In this document: piece by piece, positions 8,874 through 16,757 of the stretch
Numbering within the stretch: the stretch's first letter is position 1
How the letters are laid out: each line of letters begins with the position of its first letter
DNA from: JANQEU01 sp965601455
GTDB lineage: Bacteria; Bacteroidota; Bacteroidia; Cytophagales; Cyclobacteriaceae
Direction: 5' to 3'
Length of the DNA stretch: 64,000 nt
NCBI GenBank assembly: GCA_965601455.1
Contig: OZ271831.1
Location: 744,001 to 808,000, forward strand
The notes under the pieces: generated by a model
Database searches by the model: none
What the model saw: only the letters and a program-made list of their open reading frames with translations
What the model was told of the DNA's origin: nothing
Position numbers and translations under genes: made by a program

Positions 8874-9986
8874 ATGAAAATCATTCTCCGCATTCTAATC
8901 TCCCTGGTCGTACTACTCGTGCTTTTTGTTGCAGGAGTAATCGTATTCACAAACACAGCTCCACAGTTTGGTAAGGCACCAGAAGGTGAAGACTTGGAAA
9001 GAATTCGTAAATCTGATAATTACGATCAAGATCAATTTCAGAACTTGATAGAAACCAGGATGGATATGAATTTCTGGAAGGGCCTTAAGTTGATTCCTGA
9101 GATGCTGGATGGAGCAGATAGAGAACCGAAATCACCCCTTCCTACCCGTTTTGAGGAAAAGAATTCCTTATCGGTTGACTCCCTGGTTTACCTGACATGG
9201 TTTGGTCATTCTGCAATGCTAATGGAGATTGAAGGCAGGAAATTGTTGTTGGATCCTATGTTGGGTCCGGCCAGTTCACCAGTAAGATTTTTTACCCGAA
9301 GATTCGGCTATCAGCAATCCATAGATCTGGAATCGATTGGTTACGTAGATGCCGTGCTTATTTCTCATGACCATTACGACCATCTGGATTATTATACCGT
9401 GACTAGAATCAGGGAAAAAGTAGGGCACTTTTACACGGCACTAGGTGTGGGAAGTCATTTACGACATTGGGGTGTACCCGAAAGCAAAATCACGGAATTG
9501 GATTGGTGGCAGGAGACCGATCACCAGGGATTGAGAATTGCCTGTACACCTTCCAGGCATTTTTCAGGTAGAGGGTTTAGCGATCGGAATAAAACGCAGT
9601 GGGCATCCTGGGTGATACAATCAGACAGTGCAAGCGTTTACTTCAGTGGGGATACAGGTTACGGCCCGCATTTCAGGGATATTGGAGATATGTATGGACC
9701 ATTTGATTTCGCCATGCTCGAATGTGGGCAATACAATCAGCAGTGGGCGGCTATTCATATGATGCCGGAACAGACCGTGCAGGCTTCTGTAGATCTTCGA
9801 TCTAAAAAGATGATGCCCATCCATTGGGGAGGATTTAACCTGTCGTTGCATACCTGGACCGATCCGATTGAGCGATCGACGTTAGAAGCAGAAAGAAAGG
9901 GTGTAGATATCGTACACCCTTATATTGGACAGCGATTTGAAATTAATGATAGTCCTACCGAAAAGTGGTGGGAGAGTGTCGACTGA
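8874..9986 (+). CDS. Membrane-anchored metallo-beta-lactamase-fold hydrolase (NAPE-PLD/UlaG-like)
   Basis: A 370-residue protein from ATG at 8874, which gives a clean N-terminal membrane anchor (residues 3-25); a TTG at 8841 would put 11 residues before it and is less likely. The metal-binding signature SHDHYDHLD is intact. WFGHSAMLMEIEG and LLLDPML precede it, and PSRHFSGRG, FSGDTGYG and IHWGGFNL follow, as in NAPE-phospholipase D and UlaG-type enzymes. These use two zinc ions to hydrolyse phosphodiesters or lactones. The anchor and the NAPE-PLD-like motifs make a membrane phospholipid substrate plausible, but this is inference. It ends five bases from the converging repeat-protein gene. Confidence 0.85.
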   Translation: MKIILRILISLVVLLVLFVAGVIVFTNTAPQFGKAPEGEDLERIRKSDNYDQDQFQNLIETRMDMNFWKGLKLIPEMLDGADREPKSPLPTRFEEKNSLSVDSLVYLTWFGHSAMLMEIEGRKLLLDPMLGPASSPVRFFTRRFGYQQSIDLESIGYVDAVLISHDHYDHLDYYTVTRIREKVGHFYTALGVGSHLRHWGVPESKITELDWWQETDHQGLRIACTPSRHFSGRGFSDRNKTQWASWVIQSDSASVYFSGDTGYGPHFRDIGDMYGPFDFAMLECGQYNQQWAAIHMMPEQTVQASVDLRSKKMMPIHWGGFNLSLHTWTDPIERSTLEAERKGVDIVHPYIGQRFEINDSPTEKWWESVD

Positions 9987-9991
9987 ATAGG

Positions 9992-11296
9992 TTATCGAAT
10001 GTCTGCCTCCACCTCGTAGCCAGAAAGCCGGATACTTAGATTTCCATCCTGGTAATCACTAGTTTCAGCTTCAACTTCCAGTCGGTCGCTGTCTTTGATG
10101 TAAACCCTTCTGTTCATTCCATTTGATGGATAATTTACCTTTCCGTACCGAATATTACCTGATACACTAAATGGAACTCCTTCAGTGAATACATTGAGTT
10201 TACAGTACTTTCCGGAAATATCTATGAGACTGGCGCTACTTGAAAAGCTGAAGATATCAGTGTCACTTTCATATGCTTCCATTAGCCTTAGGGAAGTATG
10301 CAGTCGGCCAATTTTATATTTACCGTATTTGGAGGAGGTGTTTAGCTCCCCAAGTTGATCGGCTTCAAGTTTATCTTCATAAGAAGAGGTAACATCAAAT
10401 ATGCCGACTTTCTCAGCATAGAGTTTACTATACTTGCTTTCTCTTATGCGGTAAAAATCAATAGTACCAACCTCGGTATCGGTCTCATAAATAGAGGTAA
10501 AGTCTATTTCGTTTACGTTCTCCTGAATTTCAATTTGGGAGTATTTGAAATTTCCTGTTAAGCGGGAGGCTTCCATTGACTTGATTTTTGTCTCGTAGCC
10601 TTCAAAGTTGACCTCACCCAGTGAACGTATGCGGAGTTCAGAGTATTTAGATTCTATTTCACCCTTGCCAATCCTCGTTATTTCTGTATCGTTTTCGTAA
10701 AATTTGGCATCCATTCTTTCTACATTATCAATTTCTGTTTCCCCGTATTTCATATCCAGGGTGAGTTGGTTAAAGGACTGGGCAAATAGCTTTCCTGAAT
10801 AGTGCTCAATAGTAGTTTCGCCCCGAAGATCTCCCCTAATAAGAATGTCTTTGTAGGAATTCTTAATATCCAGCTCATTACCCGCTGGTACATTTATGCG
10901 ATAGGTAATCTTCAGGTCATTTTCGTTGTACCCTATTTGAACCCCAACATTCTTACCACCTATTTGCACTTTGTTAGGTTCATCAAGATCAGCATCGATA
11001 AAAAGTGAACCTCCGCTGTATTGAACATTCTCTTCAACTACCTGTTGGAAATTATCGATGAAGTCCATCATCCTGGAAGTTTCCTTACCTTGAAATTGAA
11101 GTTGAGCAGTCACTACCACTTGCGGTTTTTCCCATGTTTCAATTTCGAGATCAATACTCGATCCTTTGAATTTTATTCTTGTGTTATTGTCGACATCTAC
11201 TGATACTTTCGCTTCCCTCGTTTGTTGCGGGTAGTCGAAAGCGAATACCACTAAGGTCAGAAGTAAACTATAGACGTATATCCCTGCTTTTTTCAT
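9992..11296 (-). CDS. Exported repeat protein, DUF4097-like (likely sigma-regulated adhesin/stress protein)
   Basis: A 434-residue protein with a signal peptide (residues 1-27). The first 130 residues resemble the start of DUF4097-like beta-solenoid proteins. From about residue 140 to 390 there is a regular repeat of about 18 residues whose units begin with Tyr, and two unit types alternate: KYS/KYG followed by alternating hydrophobic residues, and YE-x-D or close variants such as YEND, YETD, YESD. This predicts a long beta-solenoid. It overlaps the membrane protein gene upstream by 29 bases and lies in one operon with an ECF sigma factor, so its expression probably follows an envelope signal. 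Molecular function unknown. Confidence 0.8.
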   Translation of the reverse strand: MKKAGIYVYSLLLTLVVFAFDYPQQTREAKVSVDVDNNTRIKFKGSSIDLEIETWEKPQVVVTAQLQFQGKETSRMMDFIDNFQQVVEENVQYSGGSLFIDADLDEPNKVQIGGKNVGVQIGYNENDLKITYRINVPAGNELDIKNSYKDILIRGDLRGETTIEHYSGKLFAQSFNQLTLDMKYGETEIDNVERMDAKFYENDTEITRIGKGEIESKYSELRIRSLGEVNFEGYETKIKSMEASRLTGNFKYSQIEIQENVNEIDFTSIYETDTEVGTIDFYRIRESKYSKLYAEKVGIFDVTSSYEDKLEADQLGELNTSSKYGKYKIGRLHTSLRLMEAYESDTDIFSFSSSASLIDISGKYCKLNVFTEGVPFSVSGNIRYGKVNYPSNGMNRRVYIKDSDRLEVEAETSDYQDGNLSIRLSGYEVEADIR

Positions 11297-11795
11297 TGTT
11301 TTTCCTATTTATTTCGAGTTCTAAAATCTTTAATAGTTTCAATTTCTTTTCATAGTAATCGACCAGTGCTTCGATTGTTTGAACATCAATAAGACCTTCA
11401 GAAATGTCTTGTTGATACTGTTCGTTGACCTTATCGAGGTATTCAAGTTCTTCGAACACCCAGGCAAAATCGTCGGTGTCTATGCTTTCCATGTCGAGAG
11501 ATTTTTCCAATGAGGTGATGGTCACCTGGTAGTCGGATTCGAGTTGTTGGTATTCCTCTGATATATCGCCAAGGGAATACCGTAGGTTTTCTTCCTTGTT
11601 TGTCAACAAAAAAATCAATCCCCCGCAAACAATCAGTAGTCCGATAGTAGCAGCCTTCCACATCCAGTTCCAACTCGCCTTACGGTCGCTATGAGTGAGT
11701 TGACTTTCGATTCCGTTCCAAACACTTTCAGGTGGTGTCTCATGGTCTACACCCGACCGATTTTCCTGAATATATTCTTCTAGTTTCTTATTCAT
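11268..11795 (-). CDS. Single-span membrane protein, probable anti-sigma factor
   Basis: A 175-residue protein with a cytoplasmic N-terminus (about 1-43) containing the DHETPPESVWNGIESQL stretch often seen in Bacteroidota anti-sigma-like proteins. One membrane span follows at about 47-66. The C-terminal half is charged and probably coiled-coil (ISEEYQQLESDYQVTITSL, then many E/K/L). No zinc-binding HxxxCxxC motif is present, so it is not a classical ZAS anti-sigma factor. The call rests mainly on its position: its start overlaps the ECF sigma gene by eight bases, and its end overlaps the repeat protein gene. Confidence 0.7.
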   Translation of the reverse strand: MNKKLEEYIQENRSGVDHETPPESVWNGIESQLTHSDRKASWNWMWKAATIGLLIVCGGLIFLLTNKEENLRYSLGDISEEYQQLESDYQVTITSLEKSLDMESIDTDDFAWVFEELEYLDKVNEQYQQDISEGLIDVQTIEALVDYYEKKLKLLKILELEINRKNNEKSRDIRL

Positions 11796-12321
11796 CGATC
11801 AATCCTTTTAATTGTTCTCTCAAAATACTTTTTCCACGCATGTACTGCGTCTTACTCGTGGAAAGTGAGATTTCCAGCTCCTCAGCAATTTCCTGGTGAG
11901 TAAGTCCTTCCAACAGGTAAAGTGAAACTACCGTTCTTGATCCATTTGGTAGCTTTTTAATGGCCTCATGTATGATTTCAGGTCGTAGTCTTCGATCGGG
12001 TTTTTCGGCTTCACTGATTTCCATGTAGGGTTCGTAGCTCTCAAAATCAATCTTCTTCTTACGCAAAAATTCCAGACCAGTGTTAATGACGATACGTTTC
12101 AACCAGGCACCGAATGTCGATTCAAACTGGAAGGAGTCAATTTTCTTGAACGCTTTTACAAAAGCTTCCTGCAAGAGGTCTTGAGCGTCATCGGTATTCC
12201 CTGAAATCCTAATCAATGTGTTGTACATGGCTTTCGCATATAGATCATACAGTTTCCGGGCAGCTTTTCCGTCTCCGTTTTTAAATTCGTGTACAAGTTG
12301 ATCGGTTTCTGCCTGGCTCAT
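11788..12321 (-). CDS. ECF-type RNA polymerase sigma-70 factor
   Basis: A 177-residue extracytoplasmic-function sigma factor. Region 2 is seen at about 16-85, including DDAQDLLQEAFVKAFKKI and FGAWLKRIVIN. Region 4 at about 110-170 contains the helix-turn-helix LTHQEIAEELEISLSTSKTQ. Such factors direct RNA polymerase to a small regulon and are usually held inactive by a membrane anti-sigma factor, here probably the next gene. It is first in a three-gene overlapping operon with that membrane protein and the repeat protein. Confidence 0.93.
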   Translation of the reverse strand: MSQAETDQLVHEFKNGDGKAARKLYDLYAKAMYNTLIRISGNTDDAQDLLQEAFVKAFKKIDSFQFESTFGAWLKRIVINTGLEFLRKKKIDFESYEPYMEISEAEKPDRRLRPEIIHEAIKKLPNGSRTVVSLYLLEGLTHQEIAEELEISLSTSKTQYMRGKSILREQLKGLIDE

Positions 12322-12400
12322 CTATGATTACTAGTGACTAAAAGATGTCAGAGAAATACGAGGGTTGGAAAAAGGTAGAGATTTTTTTTATGAGGTATCC

Positions 12401-12461
12401 CAATGTCACCCTTGAACTTGTTTCAGGATACTTTGATCAAGCCACCGTCATCACAGTGGCA
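12401..12461. repeat. Possible decayed REP-like palindromic element
   Basis: The stretch CACCCTTGAACTTGTTTCAG and what follows resembles, from memory, a palindromic intergenic repeat common in Bacteroidota (CCCTGAAC-TTG-TTTCAGG type). Arms are CCTTGAA (12410-12416) and TTCAGG (12422-12427). A second short hairpin, GCCAC (12441-12445) with GTGGC (12456-12460), lies beside it. Only one copy is in the window, so repetition cannot be shown here. It sits between the sigma-factor start and the response-regulator stop. Confidence 0.35.
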
Positions 12462-12529
12462 ATCTAATTCCATCGGTTTGGATACCGATTGAACTTGATT
12501 GATAGTAAATGGATTAAGATATGTTTAGA

Positions 12530-12889
12530 CTAGCTCTGAACAACCCCTTCAACTATTTCCTTGAAGGAATTGAAATCGGAAATAGGTTTGGTGATAAAGG
12601 CATTCACGCCCAGTTCTTTGGCTTCCTCTGCATAATTGGCATCACCGGAAATAACGATAGTCTTCGGCTTGTGTTCTAAAGAATCTAGTACTTCAAGGCC
12701 GTTTAAACCATTTATCTCCACGTCGAGAAAAACAAGATCAGGCTTCTTTCGGGTAATGAAAAGCGCGGCATCAACCGAGTTATCAAATAAATCCAGGATC
12801 TCGAAATTCGGTATTCTGGATACCAATGATTTTATAATGGTTTGAAATGCTGGATCGTCCTCAATTATTATACATCTGGTTGTGCTCAT
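12530..12889 (-). CDS. Single-domain response regulator (REC only)
   Basis: A 119-residue receiver domain with no output domain. It has the acidic pair IIEDD at the N-terminus, phosphoacceptor Asp56 in LVFLDVE, the switch Ser in VISGD and Lys101 in FITKP. The start is ATG at 12889, sharing one base with the kinase stop (TGATG); a GTG at 12892 would give one more residue. The coupling means it is made together with the hybrid kinase and is probably phosphorylated by it or through its Hpt domain. With no DNA-binding domain it must act by protein contact or as a phosphate sink. Confidence 0.92.
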   Translation of the reverse strand: MSTTRCIIIEDDPAFQTIIKSLVSRIPNFEILDLFDNSVDAALFITRKKPDLVFLDVEINGLNGLEVLDSLEHKPKTIVISGDANYAEEAKELGVNAFITKPISDFNSFKEIVEGVVQS

Positions 12890-15800
12890 CACATAAATAT
12901 AGTAAGACGGGGCGAATTTAATGCATTGTTAATTTTTTGAGTCAACTCATGGATGAGTTTAATGTTTTCATCAGTCAATTCCCGTACTTGCGGGAAGTCA
13001 TTGATTAGTTGGCCGAGTTCCAGGTTATGTAGATTGGGTCTTAGAATATGTATTTCAGCCCTCACCTTGTCAATGTCGTTTTCTAAAACAGCTTTCTGTA
13101 CTCCTTTATTAGCAGTTTTTATCGATTGAACAGTTGTGGATATGATTTCTTTCAAGCTTTCCGGATCATCACCAATCAGGTCTCGTAAGTAGGGGAATTC
13201 GTTGGCATCAATTTTTGAAAGTGAGATAATCTCCGGCTCCTCTGGTTTATTGTCCTTGGCAAAAAATCCAGTGTGAGAAGCAATTACCTCACGCAGGTAC
13301 TTCGGATCAAAGGGTTTGGATACGTAGGCGTTCATTCCTACTTCTTTTGCCTGTTCCAGCACGTTGGACATGACAGAAGCGGTCAAGGCCACTATCGGAA
13401 GGTCCTTGAAGTACTTTTCTTCTCGATTCCTGATGTTGATTGTGGCTTCATAACCATCCATTTCCGGCATTTGAAGATCCATCAGTATCATGTCATATTC
13501 TTTCGAAGATACTTTTTCAACAGCTTCCAGTCCATCATGTGCAAAATCGAAATCAATACCCCAGCGTTTGAATAGACTTTTCATTAGAATCCTGTTGCCT
13601 TCGTTATCCTCAGCTACAAGTATTTTAAGATCCTTTCGAATTTTGAGCATGGTAGTGCCTGGCTCATTGCCGGGAGCTACTTTATCACCCATTTTCATTT
13701 CAAGCTTGAAGAAGAAGGTTGATCCTTGTCCCACTGTACTGTTCACTTCCAGATTTGAACTCATCAAGGCCAATATTTTTCTGGAAATTGAAAGACCTAA
13801 ACCCGAACCTCCGTATTTCCTGGTAATTCGAGTATTTGCCTGTGTGAATGACTGGAAAATAGTTTCAAGCTTATCAGGAGCAATGCCAATTCCGGAATCG
13901 GTAACCTTCACTTCAATGGTACACATATCGGCACCTACATAAATTGCTTTCGCATCTACGCGGATGTATCCCTTTTCGGTGAATTTGATGGCATTATTGA
14001 CCAGGTTATTGATCACCTGACCTAGTCGTACCGGATCACCTTTTACATATTTGGGTATATCAGGATCAATCTCGAGCTTAAATTCCAATCCTTTTTGCTC
14101 CACCAGTCCTGACATCGACTCATTAATCTTTTCAAGTATGGAGACAAAATCGAAGTTGACTACTTCTAGTTCGAGCTTTCCTGCCTCTATTTTATTGAAA
14201 TCCAGGATGTCATTGATTAACACTAGCAGGTTCTCTCCTGAGAATTTCAAAAGATTCAGATGCCTTTCCTGTTCCTCGGTCAATTGATCCATCAACATCA
14301 CTTCCGTCATTCCAATGATCGCATTGAGCGGTGTACGGATTTCATGGCTCATAGTAGATAGAAATTGCTCCTTGGCTTTGCTGGCCTGCTCCGCTCTTCT
14401 TTTAGCAATTTTCAATTGTAGCTGCTGCTCTTTTTGCTGGGTAATGTCCTCGGTAAACATGATCAAGCCCCCAACGACTTCCAACTTCTCGAACCAGGGA
14501 CGTACTTCCCACTTGATCCATTGTATTTCACCATCATCTTTTTCGATAAGATCCTGATCGTTGTGTTCCATGCTTCCTTTAAGTGCTTTTTGGAAGATGA
14601 TCTTCCAATCCTGGCCACTCTCGGTTATCACATCGAAGTAGTTTCTTCCGATGATGTATTCGTCTTCGATATCATAATCTTGATACCATTTATCACTGGC
14701 GGTAATAAAATTAAGATCCTTGTCAAGCATGGCAATGGCAGCAGGAGCGGAGCTGACAAACGCCTGAAGGATCATTTTATCCGCCATAAGCTTACGCTCA
14801 AACTCCTGGTGCTGTAACATGAAACTGATCCACCGGGAGAGGAGTCTGACGAACTCATATTCGTTGTTTTCAAATCGATCTTTCCTTGGATCGGTTGAGG
14901 AAAAAGATAAAGTGCCCTTTTTGGTACCTCCCATAAAATAAGGGACCCCAATGAACGACTCGATCTGAAAATTTTCATACGCGGGATGAACCTTATAGGT
15001 AGTCGCGCTCACGTGTTCAATAGCCACCACTTCCTCTTTAGACCATGCCAGGTCACTGAATGTATCCGGCAATTCAAGTGTCTGATCCTTCTCAAAAGAA
15101 GGGGCACCTGAGTTGTAGATGTAATCGATGTGTAGCTTGCCGTTTTCGATGGAGCTCAGAATACCTGTTTTCAAGGATAAGAACTCAGTACAAATACCTA
15201 AGGCACCTTCAATCTGCTGTTCTGGAGAAAGCTCTCGGTTTGCGGAAATCTCATTCAGTAAACGCAGCCCCTCTTTGTATTGGGTAAGCTTGGTGTCTGC
15301 CATTTGTAGCAGTAGCTCACTTTCTTCTCGGTCCGTAATATCACGGGCAACACCTACAATACGTGACCTGGAGCCGAAGTCAACTTTCTGAACCCTAAGC
15401 TCCACTTTGATGGTGTATGGAGGGTCATCCGCTGTAAGAAATTCACAGTCTTGGATAGATGGTTCTTCCTCCGTGCTGTACTTGACACCCATCAATATCT
15501 CCTTGAGATTTTTCTTAACCAGGATGTCGTTCAAGGACATTGACAGTAATTCCTCTCTCCCAAAACCGGTTACTTCACAAAATTCAGGGTTTACGTAAGT
15601 GAACTGCCCGATTTCGTCAATTTCAAAAATGAGATCGTTGATGTTTTCAACCAGCGTCTTGAAAGGAATGTCGGTAAGTAGGGAAAACTGGGATCGGATC
15701 AATCGAAAGAAATGATCAATGAAGCTTTTCGTTTCTTTTGATTTTTCCTGGTCAATGTAGAGATAGGAAATAGCCACATTCCGATCATCCCTAATCGTTT

Positions 15801-16050
15801 CGCAATACACCATGCCATCTAATTCGGTTATTCGGTCACTTGCTTCCGAAACAAGTTTTTGGGCAGATGGAATATCGGGTCTTTTTCCCCTTACATATTC
15901 GCCAATGATACCTCGTTGGTCATCAAAAAAGGTAATTCCAGCTCCGAGAATAAATTCGGAGGACATAGCGAAATCAATTGTCCTTGCTACAGGATCGGCA
16001 TGGAAATTTTTTGTCGGATTGACGGGTAGCTCGGGAATTTCGGCGGACAT
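12889..16050 (-). CDS. Hybrid sensor histidine kinase (PAS-GAF-PAS-HisKA-HATPase-REC-Hpt)
   Basis: A 1053-residue soluble kinase; no membrane span is visible. Order: an unrecognised N-terminal region (1-125); PAS at about 130-245; a linker helix; GAF-like at about 270-415; PAS at about 420-540; HisKA with His569 in STMSHEIRTP; HATPase at about 670-785 with NNAIKF, DSGIGI and GGSGLGLSI; REC at about 807-925 with Asp858 in MILMDLQMPEMDG; and an Hpt-like C-terminus with His1001 in EIHILRPN. This is an internal phosphorelay (His-Asp-His) ending on the coupled response regulator. The cytosolic PAS and GAF domains suggest an internal redox, light or ligand signal. A possible leader terminator lies just upstream (16085-16115). 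Confidence 0.93.
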   Translation of the reverse strand: MSAEIPELPVNPTKNFHADPVARTIDFAMSSEFILGAGITFFDDQRGIIGEYVRGKRPDIPSAQKLVSEASDRITELDGMVYCETIRDDRNVAISYLYIDQEKSKETKSFIDHFFRLIRSQFSLLTDIPFKTLVENINDLIFEIDEIGQFTYVNPEFCEVTGFGREELLSMSLNDILVKKNLKEILMGVKYSTEEEPSIQDCEFLTADDPPYTIKVELRVQKVDFGSRSRIVGVARDITDREESELLLQMADTKLTQYKEGLRLLNEISANRELSPEQQIEGALGICTEFLSLKTGILSSIENGKLHIDYIYNSGAPSFEKDQTLELPDTFSDLAWSKEEVVAIEHVSATTYKVHPAYENFQIESFIGVPYFMGGTKKGTLSFSSTDPRKDRFENNEYEFVRLLSRWISFMLQHQEFERKLMADKMILQAFVSSAPAAIAMLDKDLNFITASDKWYQDYDIEDEYIIGRNYFDVITESGQDWKIIFQKALKGSMEHNDQDLIEKDDGEIQWIKWEVRPWFEKLEVVGGLIMFTEDITQQKEQQLQLKIAKRRAEQASKAKEQFLSTMSHEIRTPLNAIIGMTEVMLMDQLTEEQERHLNLLKFSGENLLVLINDILDFNKIEAGKLELEVVNFDFVSILEKINESMSGLVEQKGLEFKLEIDPDIPKYVKGDPVRLGQVINNLVNNAIKFTEKGYIRVDAKAIYVGADMCTIEVKVTDSGIGIAPDKLETIFQSFTQANTRITRKYGGSGLGLSISRKILALMSSNLEVNSTVGQGSTFFFKLEMKMGDKVAPGNEPGTTMLKIRKDLKILVAEDNEGNRILMKSLFKRWGIDFDFAHDGLEAVEKVSSKEYDMILMDLQMPEMDGYEATINIRNREEKYFKDLPIVALTASVMSNVLEQAKEVGMNAYVSKPFDPKYLREVIASHTGFFAKDNKPEEPEIISLSKIDANEFPYLRDLIGDDPESLKEIISTTVQSIKTANKGVQKAVLENDIDKVRAEIHILRPNLHNLELGQLINDFPQVRELTDENIKLIHELTQKINNALNSPRLTIFM

Positions 16051-16084
16051 ACTTTTGTAAATAAAGCTAATTTATACGGTAGGC

Positions 16085-16115
16085 AAAAAAAAAGGCAAAT
16101 GCCGCCGCATTTGCC
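16085..16115 (-). terminator. Strong intrinsic terminator in the kinase leader
   Basis: On the minus strand, the hairpin GGCAAATGC-GGCG-GCATTTGCC (plus coordinates 16094-16115; nine base pairs, four-base loop) is followed by nine U residues (A run at 16085-16093). It lies 35 bases before the kinase start and reads in the kinase direction. No complete gene lies directly upstream for it to end, so it probably terminates a short leader or small RNA. Confidence 0.75.
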
Positions 16116-16154
16116 CTTAGGAAAAAATAAATTTTTCCATAACTAGTCACCAAC

Positions 16155-16199
16155 CTAACCTAAAAGGTTATGAAACAAATATGGAGCATAATTTTCCAT
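16155..16199 (-). CDS. Possible 14-residue leader peptide
   Basis: ATG at 16199 opens MENYAPYLFHNLLG, with TAG at 16155-16157 inside the first hairpin of the leader. Two Tyr, two Leu-Leu/Phe positions and the overlap of the stop with a stem resemble attenuator leader peptides. The frame is too short to be significant alone and no ribosome-binding site is clear, so this is only a candidate. Confidence 0.25.
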   Translation of the reverse strand: MENYAPYLFHNLLG

Positions 16200-16364
16200 T
16201 TTCCAAACCATCTGGAAAAATTGTGATATTTTTTTTAAAAATATGAATATACCGATATAACCGTTATTTATTATAACTAATTTCCTTACCGTTTTCTTCA
16301 TTCAAACATCTATCATTCTATGGTTTAATGTGATTACATTGCCTTGTTTTCAATTTCCTATATA

Positions 16365-16757
16365 ATGGATCAATTTGAGAAAGAAGTAGTAGTAAAAGAA
16401 GAGGATACCGATACCCTTGAGCATGTAAATAATGTGGTTTATCTACAATGGGTTCAAGACATTGCTCGTGAACATTGGGAGAAACAGGCACCGGAGTCGG
16501 TAAAAGAGAAATACGTTTGGGTGGTTGTGCGACATGAGCTAGACTATAAGAAGTCCTGCTACCTGGGGGATAGACTATTGGTAAGAACCCGTGTTGCCGA
16601 TGATCTTAATGGAGCTACCTGGGGTAGGCACGTTTCTATTTACAGAGAAGAAAAACTAGCAATGGAGGCATACAGCAGGTGGTGCCTGATAGATGCAAAG
16701 TCAGGTAGGCCAGCACGAATCACCAGTGAAATCGAAAACGTTTTTTATGGGAAGTAG
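16365..16757 (+). CDS. Hot-dog fold acyl-CoA thioesterase (4HBT/YbgC family)
   Basis: A 130-residue protein from ATG at 16365; a TTG at 16344 would add seven residues unlike the family. The motif TDTLEHVNNVVYLQWVQD matches the YbgC/4-hydroxybenzoyl-CoA thioesterase active site, in which an Asp or equivalent lies before HVNN-x-x-Y. Family members hydrolyse acyl-CoA or acyl-ACP thioesters in the cytosol. Its last bases overlap the SDR gene by 11 bases, so the two are co-translated. Chain specificity cannot be deduced. The first 314 bases upstream hold the divergent kinase leader and an AT-rich promoter region with no gene seen. Confidence 0.85.
   Translation: MDQFEKEVVVKEEDTDTLEHVNNVVYLQWVQDIAREHWEKQAPESVKEKYVWVVVRHELDYKKSCYLGDRLLVRTRVADDLNGATWGRHVSIYREEKLAMEAYSRWCLIDAKSGRPARITSEIENVFYGK

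Larger units (their letters stand above)
16085..16199 (-). ncRNA. Putative structured leader / small RNA upstream of the hybrid kinase
   Basis: On the minus strand about 115 bases can fold into several hairpins. CATAAC (16138-16143) pairs with GTTATG (16167-16172), with a competing inner TAACC/GGTTA stem (16156-16160/16166-16170). GGAAAAA/TTTTTCC (16120-16126/16132-16138) comes next, then the terminator at 16085-16115. A 14-codon frame lies at its start. Alternative pairings plus a terminator before the kinase start are the layout of an attenuator, but a stand-alone small RNA fits equally well. No Rfam family is recognised. Transcription direction is inferred from the U tract. Confidence 0.45.

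Noticed and set aside
6455..16050. H-NOX and the hybrid kinase as a sensor/kinase pair
   Set aside because: They are 6 kb apart with unrelated operons between, and the kinase has its own PAS and GAF domains. Not supported by position.
16094..16115. Reading the kinase-leader hairpin as a plus-strand terminator
   Set aside because: On the plus strand it is followed by CTTAGG, with no T run. The A run lies on the other side, giving a U tract only on the minus strand.
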